Positions 40,367 through 53,462 of a stretch of 64,000 nt of DNA are shown in pieces. The notes beneath the pieces are model-generated. The model made no database searches, was not told the origin of the DNA, and was given only the letters and a program-made list of their open reading frames with translations. Source of the DNA: Onchocerca lupi (Eukaryota > Nematoda > Chromadorea > Rhabditida > Onchocercidae); assembly GCA_028564675.1 (NCBI GenBank), contig JAOVVO010000198.1:1-64000 (forward strand), given 5' to 3'. Numbering within the stretch: position 1 is the first letter of the stretch; each line of letters begins with the position of its first letter. The position numbers and the translations under genes were made by a program.

Positions 40367-43300
40367 GAAATAATAATAAGATTTTCTGTGAAGTACTTTT
40401 ATCAAAAAACTTTTCAACATTTCTACTAATAAATAGCATAATCGATTTTAAGAAGAATTTTAAAAACATTGCTGTTGCTGACCAATCATTATGTCTTAAT
40501 GCAATTTCTATTCTTGGTGACAAGAATTTTTAAAAAGACTCAAATACATATATGAAATAGATTATGTGCACATGATAGATATTAATTTTATGCAAATAAA
40601 TAAATAAATATGCAGTGTGTATGGTGGAAGCTTTTTGAAAGAATTAATATTCCAGTATTCTATTTTTTTCAATAGTTTTTAAAAATTATACCTTTGATGT
40701 AATTTAAGCAATAAAATGCTACAATTTTTTTCATAGACTAATTTAGTTTGCGACGAAATAATAATATATAATATCAATAAAAATTGTATCTCATAGTCCT
40801 GAAATTAGTATTAACAAGTTTTAGTTTCTAGTTATATTCCTTTTTTTAATTATTATTTTTTTTTGCATGTGAAATTAAAAGATGCATATGCAAATTTTGA
40901 CAAAGGAGGTAATTAAATTTATCTGATGGAAAAAGAATTTTATTGTTCAAGAAAAAAGACTAAAATTTTTTAATTTTCAAAAAATGTTATCATTTTTTTA
41001 AGCTTTCGTTAAGCTCTATTTCTTCGCATAATTTTACACATTTCATTAGCTTAATTAATGTCGTGCATTTATCTATTTTCTTGAAACTTTGTAAAAGCTT
41101 TTCTAAGAATAAAATGGAAAATCTTTACTTTTCATCATTTTGAAGTTTCTCGAAAAAGGAAATGAGAGAAAGAGCAAGTTATTGACAAAACGAAAAGTTA
41201 TAAAAAGTTTGAATTATGATGAAATGTTTCTAAGTTATTTTGCAAACTTGGAAAAAGAGAGAATGTTTCATTTTTTTTAAAGAAATTTCTTTTTTTTTTT
41301 GTTTAAAAAAAAAGAAAAAACAGAAGGACGAAGATAAAGTATTGATTAAAATTTTCGCAGTTTTTTCAATCGATTTGACCGATAGTTTTTTTGTTTTCCA
41401 TGTTTTTTTATTTATTTGCCTTCTGAGTGTAATAATGAGAAAGTGGGATATTGGGAAGGTATATGAGTTTCAAAATGTAACAAGATATTCGGGATATTTC
41501 AAACTAACTGATACCTTATCAACTATTTTCATCAGTTTTGAATCATTAATGACTTCATTACAGATAAGTATTGTATTTTCAATTATTAAAATCACTGGGA
41601 AAGTTTGAAATATCGCTTAAAAAGAAAAATTTCAAAAAGAAACTTAATTATTATTTCCTAACAATATTTTAGCAAAAATTGCATTTGATTTTGATTTCGA
41701 TTACTTCAACAAAAATAATAATGAAAAAGGAAATTAAATTGACATATGCATTTTCATTAATTGTCATTTGAAAATAGTAATTTGTAGTTTCTTTTTATTT
41801 TCCTTTTTGTCTCCAATTTTATTGTTTGAATAATTTGCGAGATAAAAATGAATAAATGTGAAATTTTTTTCTTTGAATTTTTTTTAAAAAATTTCTTATT
41901 GGAAAGATAGGCTTCGCTATTTTTCATTAATTTATTCCTAGAAAGCCAATTATAATTGAAATCTTATCAATTATAAATTTTCATTCCCTTCATTGTTCCA
42001 ATTGATGAAAAAATAAGTAAATAAACAGTGGGAAAAGATTGGTGACACGTTAAACAAACTATCATTTATCAACGAACTATCAATTGAATTTTCCATTTGT
42101 TGCTTTTATTTATTAAGTAGATAAAGGAATCCTTTCTAATGAGATATAATAAAATTATCCAATTTCTAATTTATTCTCATAACATTTTCGAATTATTCTT
42201 GTCAATTTAATTAAACTATTTTCTCCTTCTCATAGATTTGGGTCGAATTATATTATTTCTGGTGAAAGTAGTTTGTCCTAAAAGATAGTTTATCCCTTAT
42301 TTTGTAAAATGTTTTAAAATTTTCTCATTAATTTATTAACTAGTGCTTGATAGAAACATGTGTTATTATCTTATTTATTAATGAATAGAAGCTATGAAGA
42401 AAAACAAATTTTTTTTTCGTATTACTTTTAGAATTTTCAAATTTTAGAATTGCGAATATTTTTTTTTTTTTGTTTAAAATGAAGAATTACTCAGAAAAAA
42501 GAGAAATAAAGCTACTTTAGGTAAGCATATTTCAAAGCATATATCCTTTTTTCTTTTTTTCCTTTTTTTTTTTTTTTTTTTCAGATTTCAATCGAGAAGT
42601 AAAAATGTCAGATGGAAGAACAGAATGTCAACATTTCATTCACAGAATTGAAATTCGCTTCATTTTGATTGATTTTTCCTTTTTCTTTTTTGTTCATTTC
42701 TTTCTATTTTGATTTTTTCGAAAAGAAATCGAATTTTGGACAATATTTAAGCAAGCTAAAATAAGAAAAAAACTAAATTACAATTTGCCTTAATCAGAAT
42801 GGAACAATTCCGATCATTCATTTAATTTAATGCTGCTATGAATAAATAACAATTCGAATCTTAAATAAGTGCTATAAATTGAATTTGCCATTCATTGTTC
42901 TACTCATTTAATGCTGATTATATTTATGTAAAACTTATAATTAATTAAAACTTATGATTAACCATCTTTGATTAAATTAAATTCTCAATGCTCAGCTATT
43001 TTTTGGCAACATTTTTCGTTTTGATAGAAAAAAAAAGGCTGAAAAAGTGTATTTAAATTTAATGTTTGTTAAATGAGAAAAAAAAAAAAATGGAGCGAAG
43101 AAAAAAAGGTATAATTGCATTCTTTCGTTTTTCTCTTTTTTATCATCCATTTTATATTCATTATTCAAAAGTTTCTCCTTTTTTTTATTCATTTAAGCTT
43201 TTTCAAAAAAAAAAAAAAAAAAAAAAAGAATATCGTCTTGAAGACTTTTATTTTTCTTCATACGGTTGAATGAAGTAATTAGGAATATTAGTTTTTCATA

Positions 43301-43838
43301 TGAGTGAAGTATATGATAATTTTCTGCTCCATCTTAGCACATATTATCATTTATATTTGTGCATATGCATGTTAAGTTTGCGTTAATTTCACTTTTCTTC
43401 GTTTTTCAATTACAACTTTTTTTTTCCAAATTTATCATTCATTAAATTTCCAGCCAAATTGCTAACATTTCGATCAATTTTTATCTCAGATTTTTTTCAC
43501 AAATTTATATATCATTGATATTTGGAGAAAGTAAAAATTTGTTGCAATAATAGTAGTAACAGTAATAATAGTGATAATAATAGTAACTTTAATACGAAAA
43601 GATTATAAGAATAAATGGAAGAAAAGGAATACGGTAATATCTTAGTAGCCTAAATCATCTACGATATTTCAGTATGAAAATTGATTTATTTAAGAAGTAC
43701 AATCAGCCATTTGTATGAAGAAGCTGATAAGTTACCTTTTATTATTAGGCATTTTAAACTGATGCAAATTTGGATTTAACGTAAATTTAAGTTCGAATTT
43801 GAGTCAATTACAAATTCAAACAAATTTTGCCCTTTTTT

Positions 43839-43852
43839 TTATTATTTCAGAT
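43839..43852 (+). promoter_or_regulatory. Splice acceptor 2 bases before the start codon (likely SL trans-splice site)
   Basis: TTATTATTTCAG ends at 43850 and the ATG begins at 43853, leaving a two-base leader. Such a short leader fits spliced-leader addition. A cis intron with the ATG at its 3' edge remains possible. Confidence 0.5.
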
Positions 43853-46570
43853 ATGCAAGAGTATTCGTTACCGTATAGCACCATAAATGACAGCAGCAAT
43901 GATATTTTTGTAATGTGTGGTTTAACGTTACGTTCCGCAACCATACTTTGCTCCCTTGCGCAAATTGGTCTAATTCTTTCATCCAGGTTAGTTTAACATT
44001 GTTATCCAGGTTAGTTCAGGATTATCAATCAGATTCATTCAACGCAACAAGTCTCTCAAAAATTATTAATTTCAATGAAAATCAATTTAATCGATTTTTT
44101 TCTTCATTTAAACGTTATCATTTTAAATTAGCTTGGTTAGAATATTTTCAACTAATTATAAATAAACTAAATTCGGTTTGTATCAGATTTTCAAATATTT
44201 AGCTGAATAAAAAAAATTTTCACTTTCACAGTCTTTATTAAATCTTAGTCTTGTGAAAAAAGATAAGAACCAATCGGATTTTTGTTCATTTTTTATTCAA
44301 GAAAACGATAAAATTTAATTTTCAGAAAACCTTGCACTATAAATATTGCTTGAATTTTTATTTTAATTTGATGAATTCTATTGAGAATAGAATAAGTTTC
44401 GAAATAATAAAATCAAGAATTAATAAACTTGAAAGCACAACAATATTTAGGTAAACAAAAAAAAGAAAAATTGAAATTGAAATTTAATTCGTTTTAACTT
44501 TCAAACAAGAAATCAAAATTTCAGCTAAATGATTTTTTCTTGCAAAATTTTTCAAAATATGCTTCTCTGTCAAAATAACAATAAATTGCATTGAATTATC
44601 AGCACTTTTCAACCAATACTTGTAATCCGAAACTTCTTTTCCCCATTATTAATTTTTTTATAAATTTGGTTCATTTTTAATTTTGAAAGAGTAAAATTTT
44701 TAGATTTCAGCATAATTTTTAACAAAATTACATGTTATTAAATTTCAGTTTATTTATGTATGCTTATCTTCCAAATACAGCAGTTATTATGATTCTTATC
44801 GTTCTATCACTATTTTGCTGTTTTATTGCTATCTTATTCTTATTAATTCGTATTTGGAAGAGAATTTTTGGTTTAATCTATGATGCTTTCATTCATGGAT
44901 ATTTGTTAAGTATGGTAGGTTTTTTGGCTTTCTTGCGCAATTCTATCGAATAAATTTACTATAAACAAAATATTCTGTGTCGATTTGATAATCTATGAAA
45001 TCAATGAATGATACATATCCTTCAACATTAGTTTCACAATAAGATTATCAAAATTTCTTACTTGTCACAATATAATATATTAAATGTATTCATATTCAAT
45101 ATCACATTTTCTTTCATATTTTTTGCTTGCGAAGCAATTATCGACAAAGTTTACAACACTTTATAGTCTAAAATTTCATAATTTGAGATGCCTTAGTTTT
45201 TTCCTAAGACAAATCTTGAAAAAAAGTCTAGTTATAGTAATTTAGACTTTGTTTAAGAGCCACAATAAAAGAAGTAAGGGCAATAAACTATATCATTTTA
45301 AAGTTGCAATTGAGATAAAAATGATAAAAATATTGATCGGAATATCGAAAAAGAAATATGAGAAATATAAAACAAAAATTTCTCAAAAAATTAAAACAAA
45401 GTCAATTTAAAATCTACAGCTTTTGCAATAGAAAATAATCATTAGGCTTGCAACCTTTTTATTTGATAGTTTTTGATGAGATTAAGGTATGGATAGGAAA
45501 AAAGTAGTAATAAGAAATAATAGTGATAGAAAGTGATAAAAAAAAGAAAAAAAAACTTCACAAAGAATTAAAACTATTCTATTTCATTTGAAACGATGAA
45601 AAGATTTAAAAAAAAAAAAAAAAAAAAAAGAGTGAAACCGATAACTCTATTAGCATGGCAAATTTATTGTAGCCCGATGTTTCAATTTAAAATTTTTTTG
45701 AATAATAAAATTTTAACCAGCAAAGAAAATTCAGACTTACTGCATTTCATTAGATTAAATCAGAAAATTTGCAAAGATTTGGAGAAAAATTCAGGTGTAA
45801 AAAAAATTCAAAATTCAAAAACTGCAGCTAATCTCAAGCCTTGCAAAAATTCGTAAAATTCAATCAAAAAATTCCAAATGAATTTGGAAAATTCTTAAAT
45901 TAAAATTAAAATGATTTGCTTACATGCAATATAATTTAGAATGAAATGCTAATATTATTTGTAATATTATGCTCTAATCCGATTAATTATTTACTTATTC
46001 TGTATTGATTTAATTGATGCATCCAAGCGACTTCTCTGATAACTTATTTGTAATCAACAAATAATATTTTATATAATTTATTATTTTTTACAAGAATATA
46101 TTACCGTTAAAAAAAAATTATTTAGTATTCCATTTGCTAAATAATTACATAATAATTCTATTATTATAATAATGTATTATGATAATAACAATTTGTTTAT
46201 TAAAAATTTTCTTACATATTTTCTTAATTATACAATTTATATAAGGCTTTGATAAAAAGTGAAAACTCATTTACTTATTATATGTTATTTCAATTTTAAT
46301 TTCGTTCTATTTTTTACTGCACAAAAATTATCCTACGCTTAATTAGTTCGAATAATAATTTCATTTCAGCTTTTTATGGCATTGGTCAGTTTTTTCGAAG
46401 TATTGTACTTCCCATTATGTATGATACAAACATTCACCGATTGGACTTCCCCATCTGTCATCTATTACAGTATTTCAATTATTTTAAGTGCTGTCACATT
46501 GTTCCTACAGTTTGTCCTACGAAGTCTTGTTGAAGAAATGTTCACCCATATACATTATAGTTTAAAATAA
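43853..46570 (+). CDS. Small protein with four predicted membrane spans, unknown function (3 exons)
   Basis: Exons 43853-43986, 44749-44914 and 46370-46570 join in phase to give 166 residues plus a TAA stop. Hydrophobic spans lie at about residues 18-42, 55-80 (VIMILIVLSLFCCFIAILFL), 92-119 and 130-150. The first span carries one Arg (R27). Basic residues follow span 2 (RIWKR) and span 4 ends at an Arg, consistent with a polytopic membrane protein with both ends on the same side. The N-terminus is short and polar, and no cleaved signal peptide is evident. The four-span layout recalls MARVEL or tetraspan-like proteins, but I recognise no family motif and assign no function. The exon 1 donor is duplicated: ATCCAGGTTAGTT occurs at 43981 and again 22 bases later. 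Only the first donor keeps the frame open, since the second would include a TAA. Intron 2 is 1455 bases. Confidence 0.7.
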
Positions 46571-48650
46571 TTACAACATTTTAACATATTGTATCTTTTT
46601 TTTTTTAAGATAAATAACTCAATGATATGAATGTGATAAACAAACATGTACTATACTAAAATTCAAATCTTATCATAATCATTCTAAGGATTTCAAATGT
46701 TATCGTTAACCATTTAAGGTGAAATATTCATGTTTGAAATTTTTTTTCTTTTCTCTACAAATTTCCTCAAATTTCATCTTTATTCTTTACAATCTCACAA
46801 CCTATTAGAAGAATTATTGACAAAATTCCTTAAATTTCAAATTCCTTTTGAATAAATTCCAAAAAATAGGGAATTTTTTTTACTTTTCATTTTCAATATA
46901 TATATATATATATATTTCAAGAATCATACTTGAAAAATTTCATTTTATACATTTTAGTGAGTTCATTTTCCCTGGGGCATTTGGACAAAAAAATAAAGAG
47001 AAAAGAAATACGGAAAAAATCAGATAAATATCTCACCCAATATTTTATAATTTCTCCCGCGTTTTCTAGTCCCAGCTGTTAAAAATAAATTATATATTTC
47101 AAGAAAAAGTTTCTTTAAATAAGAATTGATGAAATTACAGATAAACTCCTTTATATTGGAGTAAAACATTAAATCAAAGATTTATAATACCGCAATAAAT
47201 AACAAACATAAAACAGAAAGAATGAAAACATTAAGAATCAATTATTTAAAAAAAAAAAAAAAAATCAAAGGAGAATTTATGCTAATAAAACATACATTAA
47301 AATAAGAATACTTTTTCTATCTTAAAGATGAAAACTTTAAATTACTACTTTATTTTTTTTAAACTTTTAATCAAATTTATTTTTGACATCGTTTTATAGA
47401 ATTCAAACAGTTTATTTCATCTAACTAAAGATGAACTTTTCGAAGAGCAAGAAATTTCCTTTCAATTTTACCTCAAATTAACTAATTAGTATATTCCATT
47501 TCTTGAGAAATATATTTTCTTTCTCGCATTTCTTATCATATTTTGTAATTTCTTTCGTTTGATTGAAATATAAATTTTAATCGACTTATGATGTCGCATT
47601 TAATAACAATCATTTTGAATTTTTATGAACGTTATGATTTTAAAACTAATTTACAAAGGTATAATACATGATATTACTCATTTTACAACTACAGAATTAT
47701 TTATAACTACCCAGATAGATATTTAGTCCACATATTGAGCCTTACCCAAGGCAATGGGTCAATATGAACAATCTTAATTCTGAATTCCAATTAAAAAATT
47801 TATGGTTTGATTGAGATCTGTGATATTTCGTAGCGCACTGAGCTGAATGATTTCATAGAGTAGTGTTGGTTTCTTCGTCCTAGATTTCAGGTTTGTGATT
47901 CAGGATTGGTCGATTGGTCGGTTTTGTTCTTGGATGAATAAGTGGGAGGTAGTTTGTTGATTGAGGAGATACATAGATTGATGGAATTTGAGACTTTGTT
48001 GAGGAGTGATTGAGAGGATAGATGAGAGAGTATGACTTTGTAAGCAACAAACAGTATTCATTGTTAGCTTGTTTGTCTCTTTATGTTTATGAAAATGGAT
48101 CTGAACATTGTAATAAGTAGAGGATATGAGGATGAGAAGAGGTTGGTTGGGGTGTGTGGAAGATTGAGAGACGGCGGAGATTGATAGTATTGTTGAAGTA
48201 CATTTAATTAGACAGTGGTGGGATTTTGTACAGCCAGAAGTGATAGATTAAATGAGTAATGGCTAATGTATAGTGGCAGGTTAGTTTTAGCTTATTTTTT
48301 GAGTTGATATTTTGCTTGCACATCGAAAGAGGCAGGTAAAGTTTCAAAATTAATTTCAATATTTGACGTAATAGTTTGGATTGAATACAGAAGTATGTTT
48401 GGAATTATTTTGAAAAAATATTTGATTGGGGCGAAATGTCGTTCTGGAATGAAGATTAAATGCTCTTACACTCTCTATATCATCCTCATTTTCTCTCTCT
48501 CCCTCTCTCTTTCTTTCTCTTTCTCAACTGGCTCTTTTTGCAAAAATTTGGAACTCTGATTTCGACCGATATTTCCAAATTGTCAATTCTAGTTTTGGTT
48601 ATAATCTTGATTGCTTTTATCAACTCTTTCGGAGTATATTATCAAAAATA
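46571..48650. other. Intergenic region with a compositional switch near 47.8 kb
   Basis: The first part is AT-rich like the DNA to its left and holds a (TA)n tract at 46896-46915. From about 47.8 to 48.44 kb the + strand becomes G-rich and C-poor, with words such as GATTGGTCGATTGGTCGG and GGTTGGTTGGGGTGTGTGG. A pyrimidine tract follows at about 48490-48530, shortly before the next gene. No gene was recognised. The G-rich stretch may be the promoter or outron of the PSMD5-like gene, or a non-coding transcript. Confidence 0.55.
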
Positions 48651-48667
48651 CTCATTTTCAAGAATTA
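48651..48667 (+). promoter_or_regulatory. Splice acceptor 5 bases before the PSMD5 start codon (likely SL trans-splice site)
   Basis: CTCATTTTCAAG ends at 48662 and ATG follows at 48668. This site argues against the in-frame upstream ATG at 48611, which would lie in the removed outron. Confidence 0.5.
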
Positions 48668-51600
48668 ATGTCTAATAGGGAAAAAATTATAGACAAGATG
48701 CGAGATAATAATGTTGAAAGCACTGCCGAATTGCCGGCAAGCGATTCAACGTATGACGTGGATACATTTTATGAAATGAAACAACGTCTGCTAGCAGAAC
48801 GTACAGAAATGAAAGCTATCGAAATGCTCCAAAAGCTGCTTTCTCATAACATGGAACACATTGACTGGTACGTTTACGAAATCAACTTTTTTGCACAAAA
48901 TCTCATGGAAACCTTCTTTTTACTTGAAATTTCATGGATGTGGAGACAAAAAAAGCATTATTTATTGATATGAGTAAACTGTAAAATGTCTTACTGATCG
49001 GTATGACTAATTGTTTTGTTATAGGTACCAGTAAAAATTTCGGATTGCTTTGCCCGTCACTACGATTGAGTAAAAAAAAAAATATTAGTAGCTATTATAG
49101 ATATCTAACATCTTTGAAACTCGTCGTTATTAGTATTTAAAAAAAATTCTCCACTTTTCATTGTGATTACGCAAAAAAAAAAACCTATCTGTTGTGGATA
49201 AATACTGCTACAATAATTCATATATATTTTAAAATTTTAAGGATGAAATTTTTAAATTTTAAAATTTGAAATTTTAAAAGTATTTTCAGGGATGCATTTC
49301 CAGATCTGAAAGACTTGATTATTTGTATTCTTGATACCGTTGGTATAGTTTCTTTAACTGAGAAACATCAAATCCTAGTTTTAAATGGAATAAATAATAG
49401 CCATCCACGAGTTGTTGATATACTTGTCGATTATTACATACGACATATCGACGAAGTTTATGAAATGCTTTCCAATTCACATATTGCTGTAACAATCGCA
49501 TTTGCACGACGAATTTGTGATTTCGATTGTGCTGGATCAATAGCTGTTGTATGTTTACGCGATTTTTCTTTTTTTTTTTTAATATTGAGAAAAGTATTTT
49601 TTTTTTTTTGAAAATTTCCTAATGTGAATTATGGAGATTACAGGAGTTATAAGGATTTTGCCAAAATTTCTAGTAATTTTAAACTTTTGTTCAATATTTA
49701 CCGTTAACTTGTATAATTCAAGCAAAAAACACTAGAATTTAGATTTGCTTAAACTCGTTTCAAGTTTCATGGCTATTCAACATATATTCCTTCGTTGATA
49801 TTTTATTTTTATGCTTTGTTACGTTTGATGTACATGCACTTGACGATTCAAGAAGCATAGTTTTGCTTGTGAAAAGATATGCTAAACAACTTCATATGGA
49901 ACAGTTTAATAATCTTAGATTTACCATATTTTCGAGTCAATGAAAGTCGTTGTAAAACTTCACCAAAATTGTATTTGTATGGCATTGAAGATATCTATAT
50001 ATGCTTTAGATAAGAGGCTGACGATTATATTTGCAGAACCAATCTATTTAACCCTGTATTTTAATAGTTCTTTTCTATTTCATCCAATATTTTGATAGCT
50101 CTTTTACAAATCAATATCTTTTGGAATGTTTTTCAGTTTTTGACACGTTTCGCATCATTAAAATTAGTGCAAGATGAACTGTTGAACCAGTTGAATTCGA
50201 ATCGTGCCGAAGTTCGCTTTCGAATACATCAGGTTCATTTTTTGCAGCTTTGAAATATTATGTCTTTAAAAAGCTTAGAAAAATTTTTAAATATATTAAT
50301 TGAATCCTACTACATCTTAATTCGCATAAAGATCATTTAGGTTATGAAGATTAAGTAATTCTGTATTTGTTAACAATACAGAATGTATTCTACTGCAATC
50401 ATATTGTCAATGCGCGCATCATTCATATGGATTATAACAGAGAACTCAATTGTTTTTGAAATTTAATTTTTGTTACCGCTTCATGCCGTAAAAACCATCA
50501 ATGGTCAAAAACTAAATACAGAACAAGATATCAGTTATAGATGTTTTACTTAGGGAAATATTTTAAATACTCGAGTTTTTCGTTTTTAAATTTATAATTA
50601 AGGTTTATTTCCATTATATTCATTTATCACAGGTAACGACTTTGGTGATGAAAGAAGGGGACGATTTGCATAAAATCAGGGATCTGATCGATCGGTTGGC
50701 CGAAGAGCTTGGATCTGCTGATATTTTAATTCAGATCAATGCTGTGGAAATGTTTGCGGATGGTGCATCTCAGTTAGTTTTTTGCTTATTAGAGAAAATA
50801 TAGGAGTTATGTTGATGGAAAGTTGTTTTATTATTCGCCATTAAAGAATTCTTTTGTATTTTTAATCATCCGAATGTTCACCGCTATCTACTCAAATGGT
50901 CCACTATATCTTGTGATATATTTGAATTTCAATAAAATGTGATCTTTTTTCATTTGTGAAATCGTCCATTTTAGTTTATTAGTTTCAAGTTTTCGATAAT
51001 GTAGACCTCTTTCGATGTTTCTGTCTCATTAAAAATTGGAAGGTTAATTTACAGTTGTTTCAGTTCCTTAGTAAGCCTTTATTTTAAATTAAAAAAAAAA
51101 AATCTTTAAGTTTGACGAAGCATATTTATGTTCTTTATTTCCATATTATTTTCATTTTTTTAAATTAAGTGACCTTTTTCTTTAGAAAAGGATCGACTGC
51201 AAAATATTTATTGTCGACAGGGATTGTTGATCATCTCAACAGATTGTTTACTCAGTGCACGGATCAGCCAGACACAGGTTTTCTCTATCCTGGTATATTT
51301 TTTGATATATTGCATTAGCGATTTTTTTGGTATATTACATTTGCATTTTTGGTATACATTTATAATTTTATTACCTCATTTTCGCCAAAAGTAATCGTTC
51401 TAAAATTTCAATATTAAGAAATGAATTATTAAGGTTCGAGAGATGCGAAGATGTCCTTAACTTTAGCTAATTTTTTATGTAATTTTCATCTGGTTATCTT
51501 TTTTATAGCTCTTATAAAATTTTTTGGTCATCTTTCTGTGTCAAATGTGGAATGTTTGCCTCAATTCCCGAAATTTTTGGATTCATTATTTGATTTGATT

Positions 51601-53462
51601 TATCACTTTGATCGACTGGACGCTTCATTACGTCTTCTGGCATTTGATACGCTTGCCGCTGTGGGGTCAACCGATCGTGCAAAAAAATTTCTGGATAGAC
51701 AACACAATAATTGTAGTAAATTTTTGCCGATTTTTTGCTTGATTTTGATTGCCAAGAATTTGGAAATATAGGAATATACTTGTTTTAAAATTTATTATTT
51801 TCCATTGTTAATGCGAAAAATGGACGATCGAATCTTGTCATAAATTAGAGAGTTGAATAGTGAAGTCCGAATAATAAAATGAAACCATATTATCAGATTT
51901 TTGGAAATAAATCATCTTGAATCCTCATTGTATTGCTAATAAATCTTTTGTTTCTAGCACAATGTGACATGAGAAGAGCAATGAATGCATTTGGTGTGGC
52001 CATTGCGAGTGGACCACTTGATTTGCGAGTACGACATATTAATGCTCTATCAATGATGTTGGAAGTCAAAAATGAAGCTAAGGTAATGATGTATTTGTTT
52101 ATTCGGGATCCTGGTCTCTATAATTTGAATTATAATGGAAAATACTGGATGCCACTTTCGGATATTTTCTTTTTTGAATTCAGTGTTTAGTTAACTTTGT
52201 TTTTGTTTTTTATTTTTTTTTTATTTTTTTTTTTGTGGAAATTTTTATTCTGATATCATACTCATTACTTTGAATATAAAGAACGCTCTGGAAATGTTGA
52301 TAGTTGCTATTGAAATAGTTAGAGAATATCTAGGAAGATTTAATTTTTCAATACATAAATGTTAATAAATGGATTTTTGGGACCTTCAAATTATTCCATT
52401 AGCGATTATCAGCATCGTTGATGAATAAATTTAATAAGAGATTAGGAATTAAGAAGTGTTATTGTATCGATGATGCTGTATCCCACGATTTTCTCAAAAT
52501 CTCGAAAAGTTTTTTTGCTTTTATAAAACATCAGTTGTTTATATAATAGTCGATTGAAGATATAAATACAGAAAATACTAAATTCAGTTCAAAAAAATCG
52601 GGTTTAAGAAATCTTCAAATGACTTGCCTATATTTGTAGGATGCTGGCGCAGATGCAATCGCGCAGAAGTGGTTCAACTGGCTCGGTGAGACATTTCCAT
52701 CAGTTGTAATTTCTTATCTAAACAAGCCATTTAATGATGTTCGAATATCATCGTTACGATTACTTCTGGCACTTTTCGATCATCCGTGGGCAATTCGCAT
52801 ATTCTATTTCTCTGCCGGGTTTGTTTTTATCAAATTAAATCGACATCACTGCACTGATTTATGACATTTCATGAAAATCAAACTTCCAAGCATTGATTTT
52901 TGGTGTTTATGAATATTATCTGATTTAACTCTATTCGCTGCACGGTTACTATTGAACAAAATGCAGTGTCCAGAACATGATGGTCCGTAAGATCATCTTG
53001 TTTAAATCAAGATTGCTTCAGTGGCATTCAGGATATCTTAGTGTTATTAAAAATGTCGTTATTATCTTAGCATTATTAAAAGTATCTTGGTAATACTCAG
53101 AACCTCCACTTAATACAGAAATTCAGTGCATCGTTTTACAAAACTGAATATAAACCACGCTGGATTTAACAGAGTGTTCAAAACATTTCAAATTCTGGGT
53201 AACGAATGACATTTAAAATGACGCAAACTTTTAAAGTATATATTGTAATGATATATTTTACAGCTTCCTGATATCTATCTTAAATCGAAGTACTGAAAAC
53301 AATGCCGAGGGTAAGCAGTGTAAATATGATGTTATTTGTAAACTTATTGATAGCGCAGATTCGGCCATTTCGCCAGAAGATATGATCAGGCTAAAAATGT
53401 ATCGTCGTGAAGGAGCATTTTATGTTGAAAGAAATCCACAGGTTGATATGGAAAACGATTAA
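48668..53462 (+). CDS. PSMD5: 26S proteasome non-ATPase regulatory subunit 5 homologue (assembly chaperone S5b), 9 exons
   Basis: Exons: 48668-48867, 49290-49548, 50137-50232, 50633-50772, 51186-51292, 51509-51712, 51958-52082, 52640-52818 and 53264-53462. They total 1509 bases for 502 residues, close to the length I recall for human PSMD5 (about 500). All phases match and all introns are GT-AG (216-588 bases). The protein is a helical ARM/HEAT-type repeat solenoid with family-like segments: LIKFFGHLSV, LRLLAFDTLAAVGST, a small QKWFNWLGETFPSV region, DVRISSLRLLLALFDHPWA, and the C-terminal CKYDVICKLIDSA followed by LKMYRREGAFYVERNPQ. That end matches the family's pattern of a KYELV-like helix followed by LR-YL-EGP-YV. 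In animals and yeast PSMD5/Hsm3 binds an ATPase subunit of the 19S base and guides its assembly in the cytoplasm. The N-terminal 65 residues are the least conserved-looking. The exon 5 donor could be GTTTTC at 51278 instead of 51293, but only 51293 gives the family-like GFLYPALIKFFG. Confidence 0.88.

Larger units (their letters stand above)
32378..43838. other. AT-rich intergenic region
   Basis: About 11.5 kb with no assembled gene on either strand. It contains poly-A/T tracts, a direct and inverted repeat cluster near 40.31-40.37 kb, a (TAA)n array at 35.39 kb and one less AT-rich island at about 35.1-36.7 kb that looks transposon-derived and is listed separately. Short open frames such as 41240-41608 are low-complexity and lack coding character. 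Confidence 0.6.

Noticed and set aside
48611..48667. Upstream in-frame ATG as an N-terminal extension of PSMD5
   Set aside because: A good splice acceptor (TTTTCAAG) lies between it and the ATG at 48668. The extra 19 residues are hydrophobic or random and would lie in the removed outron.
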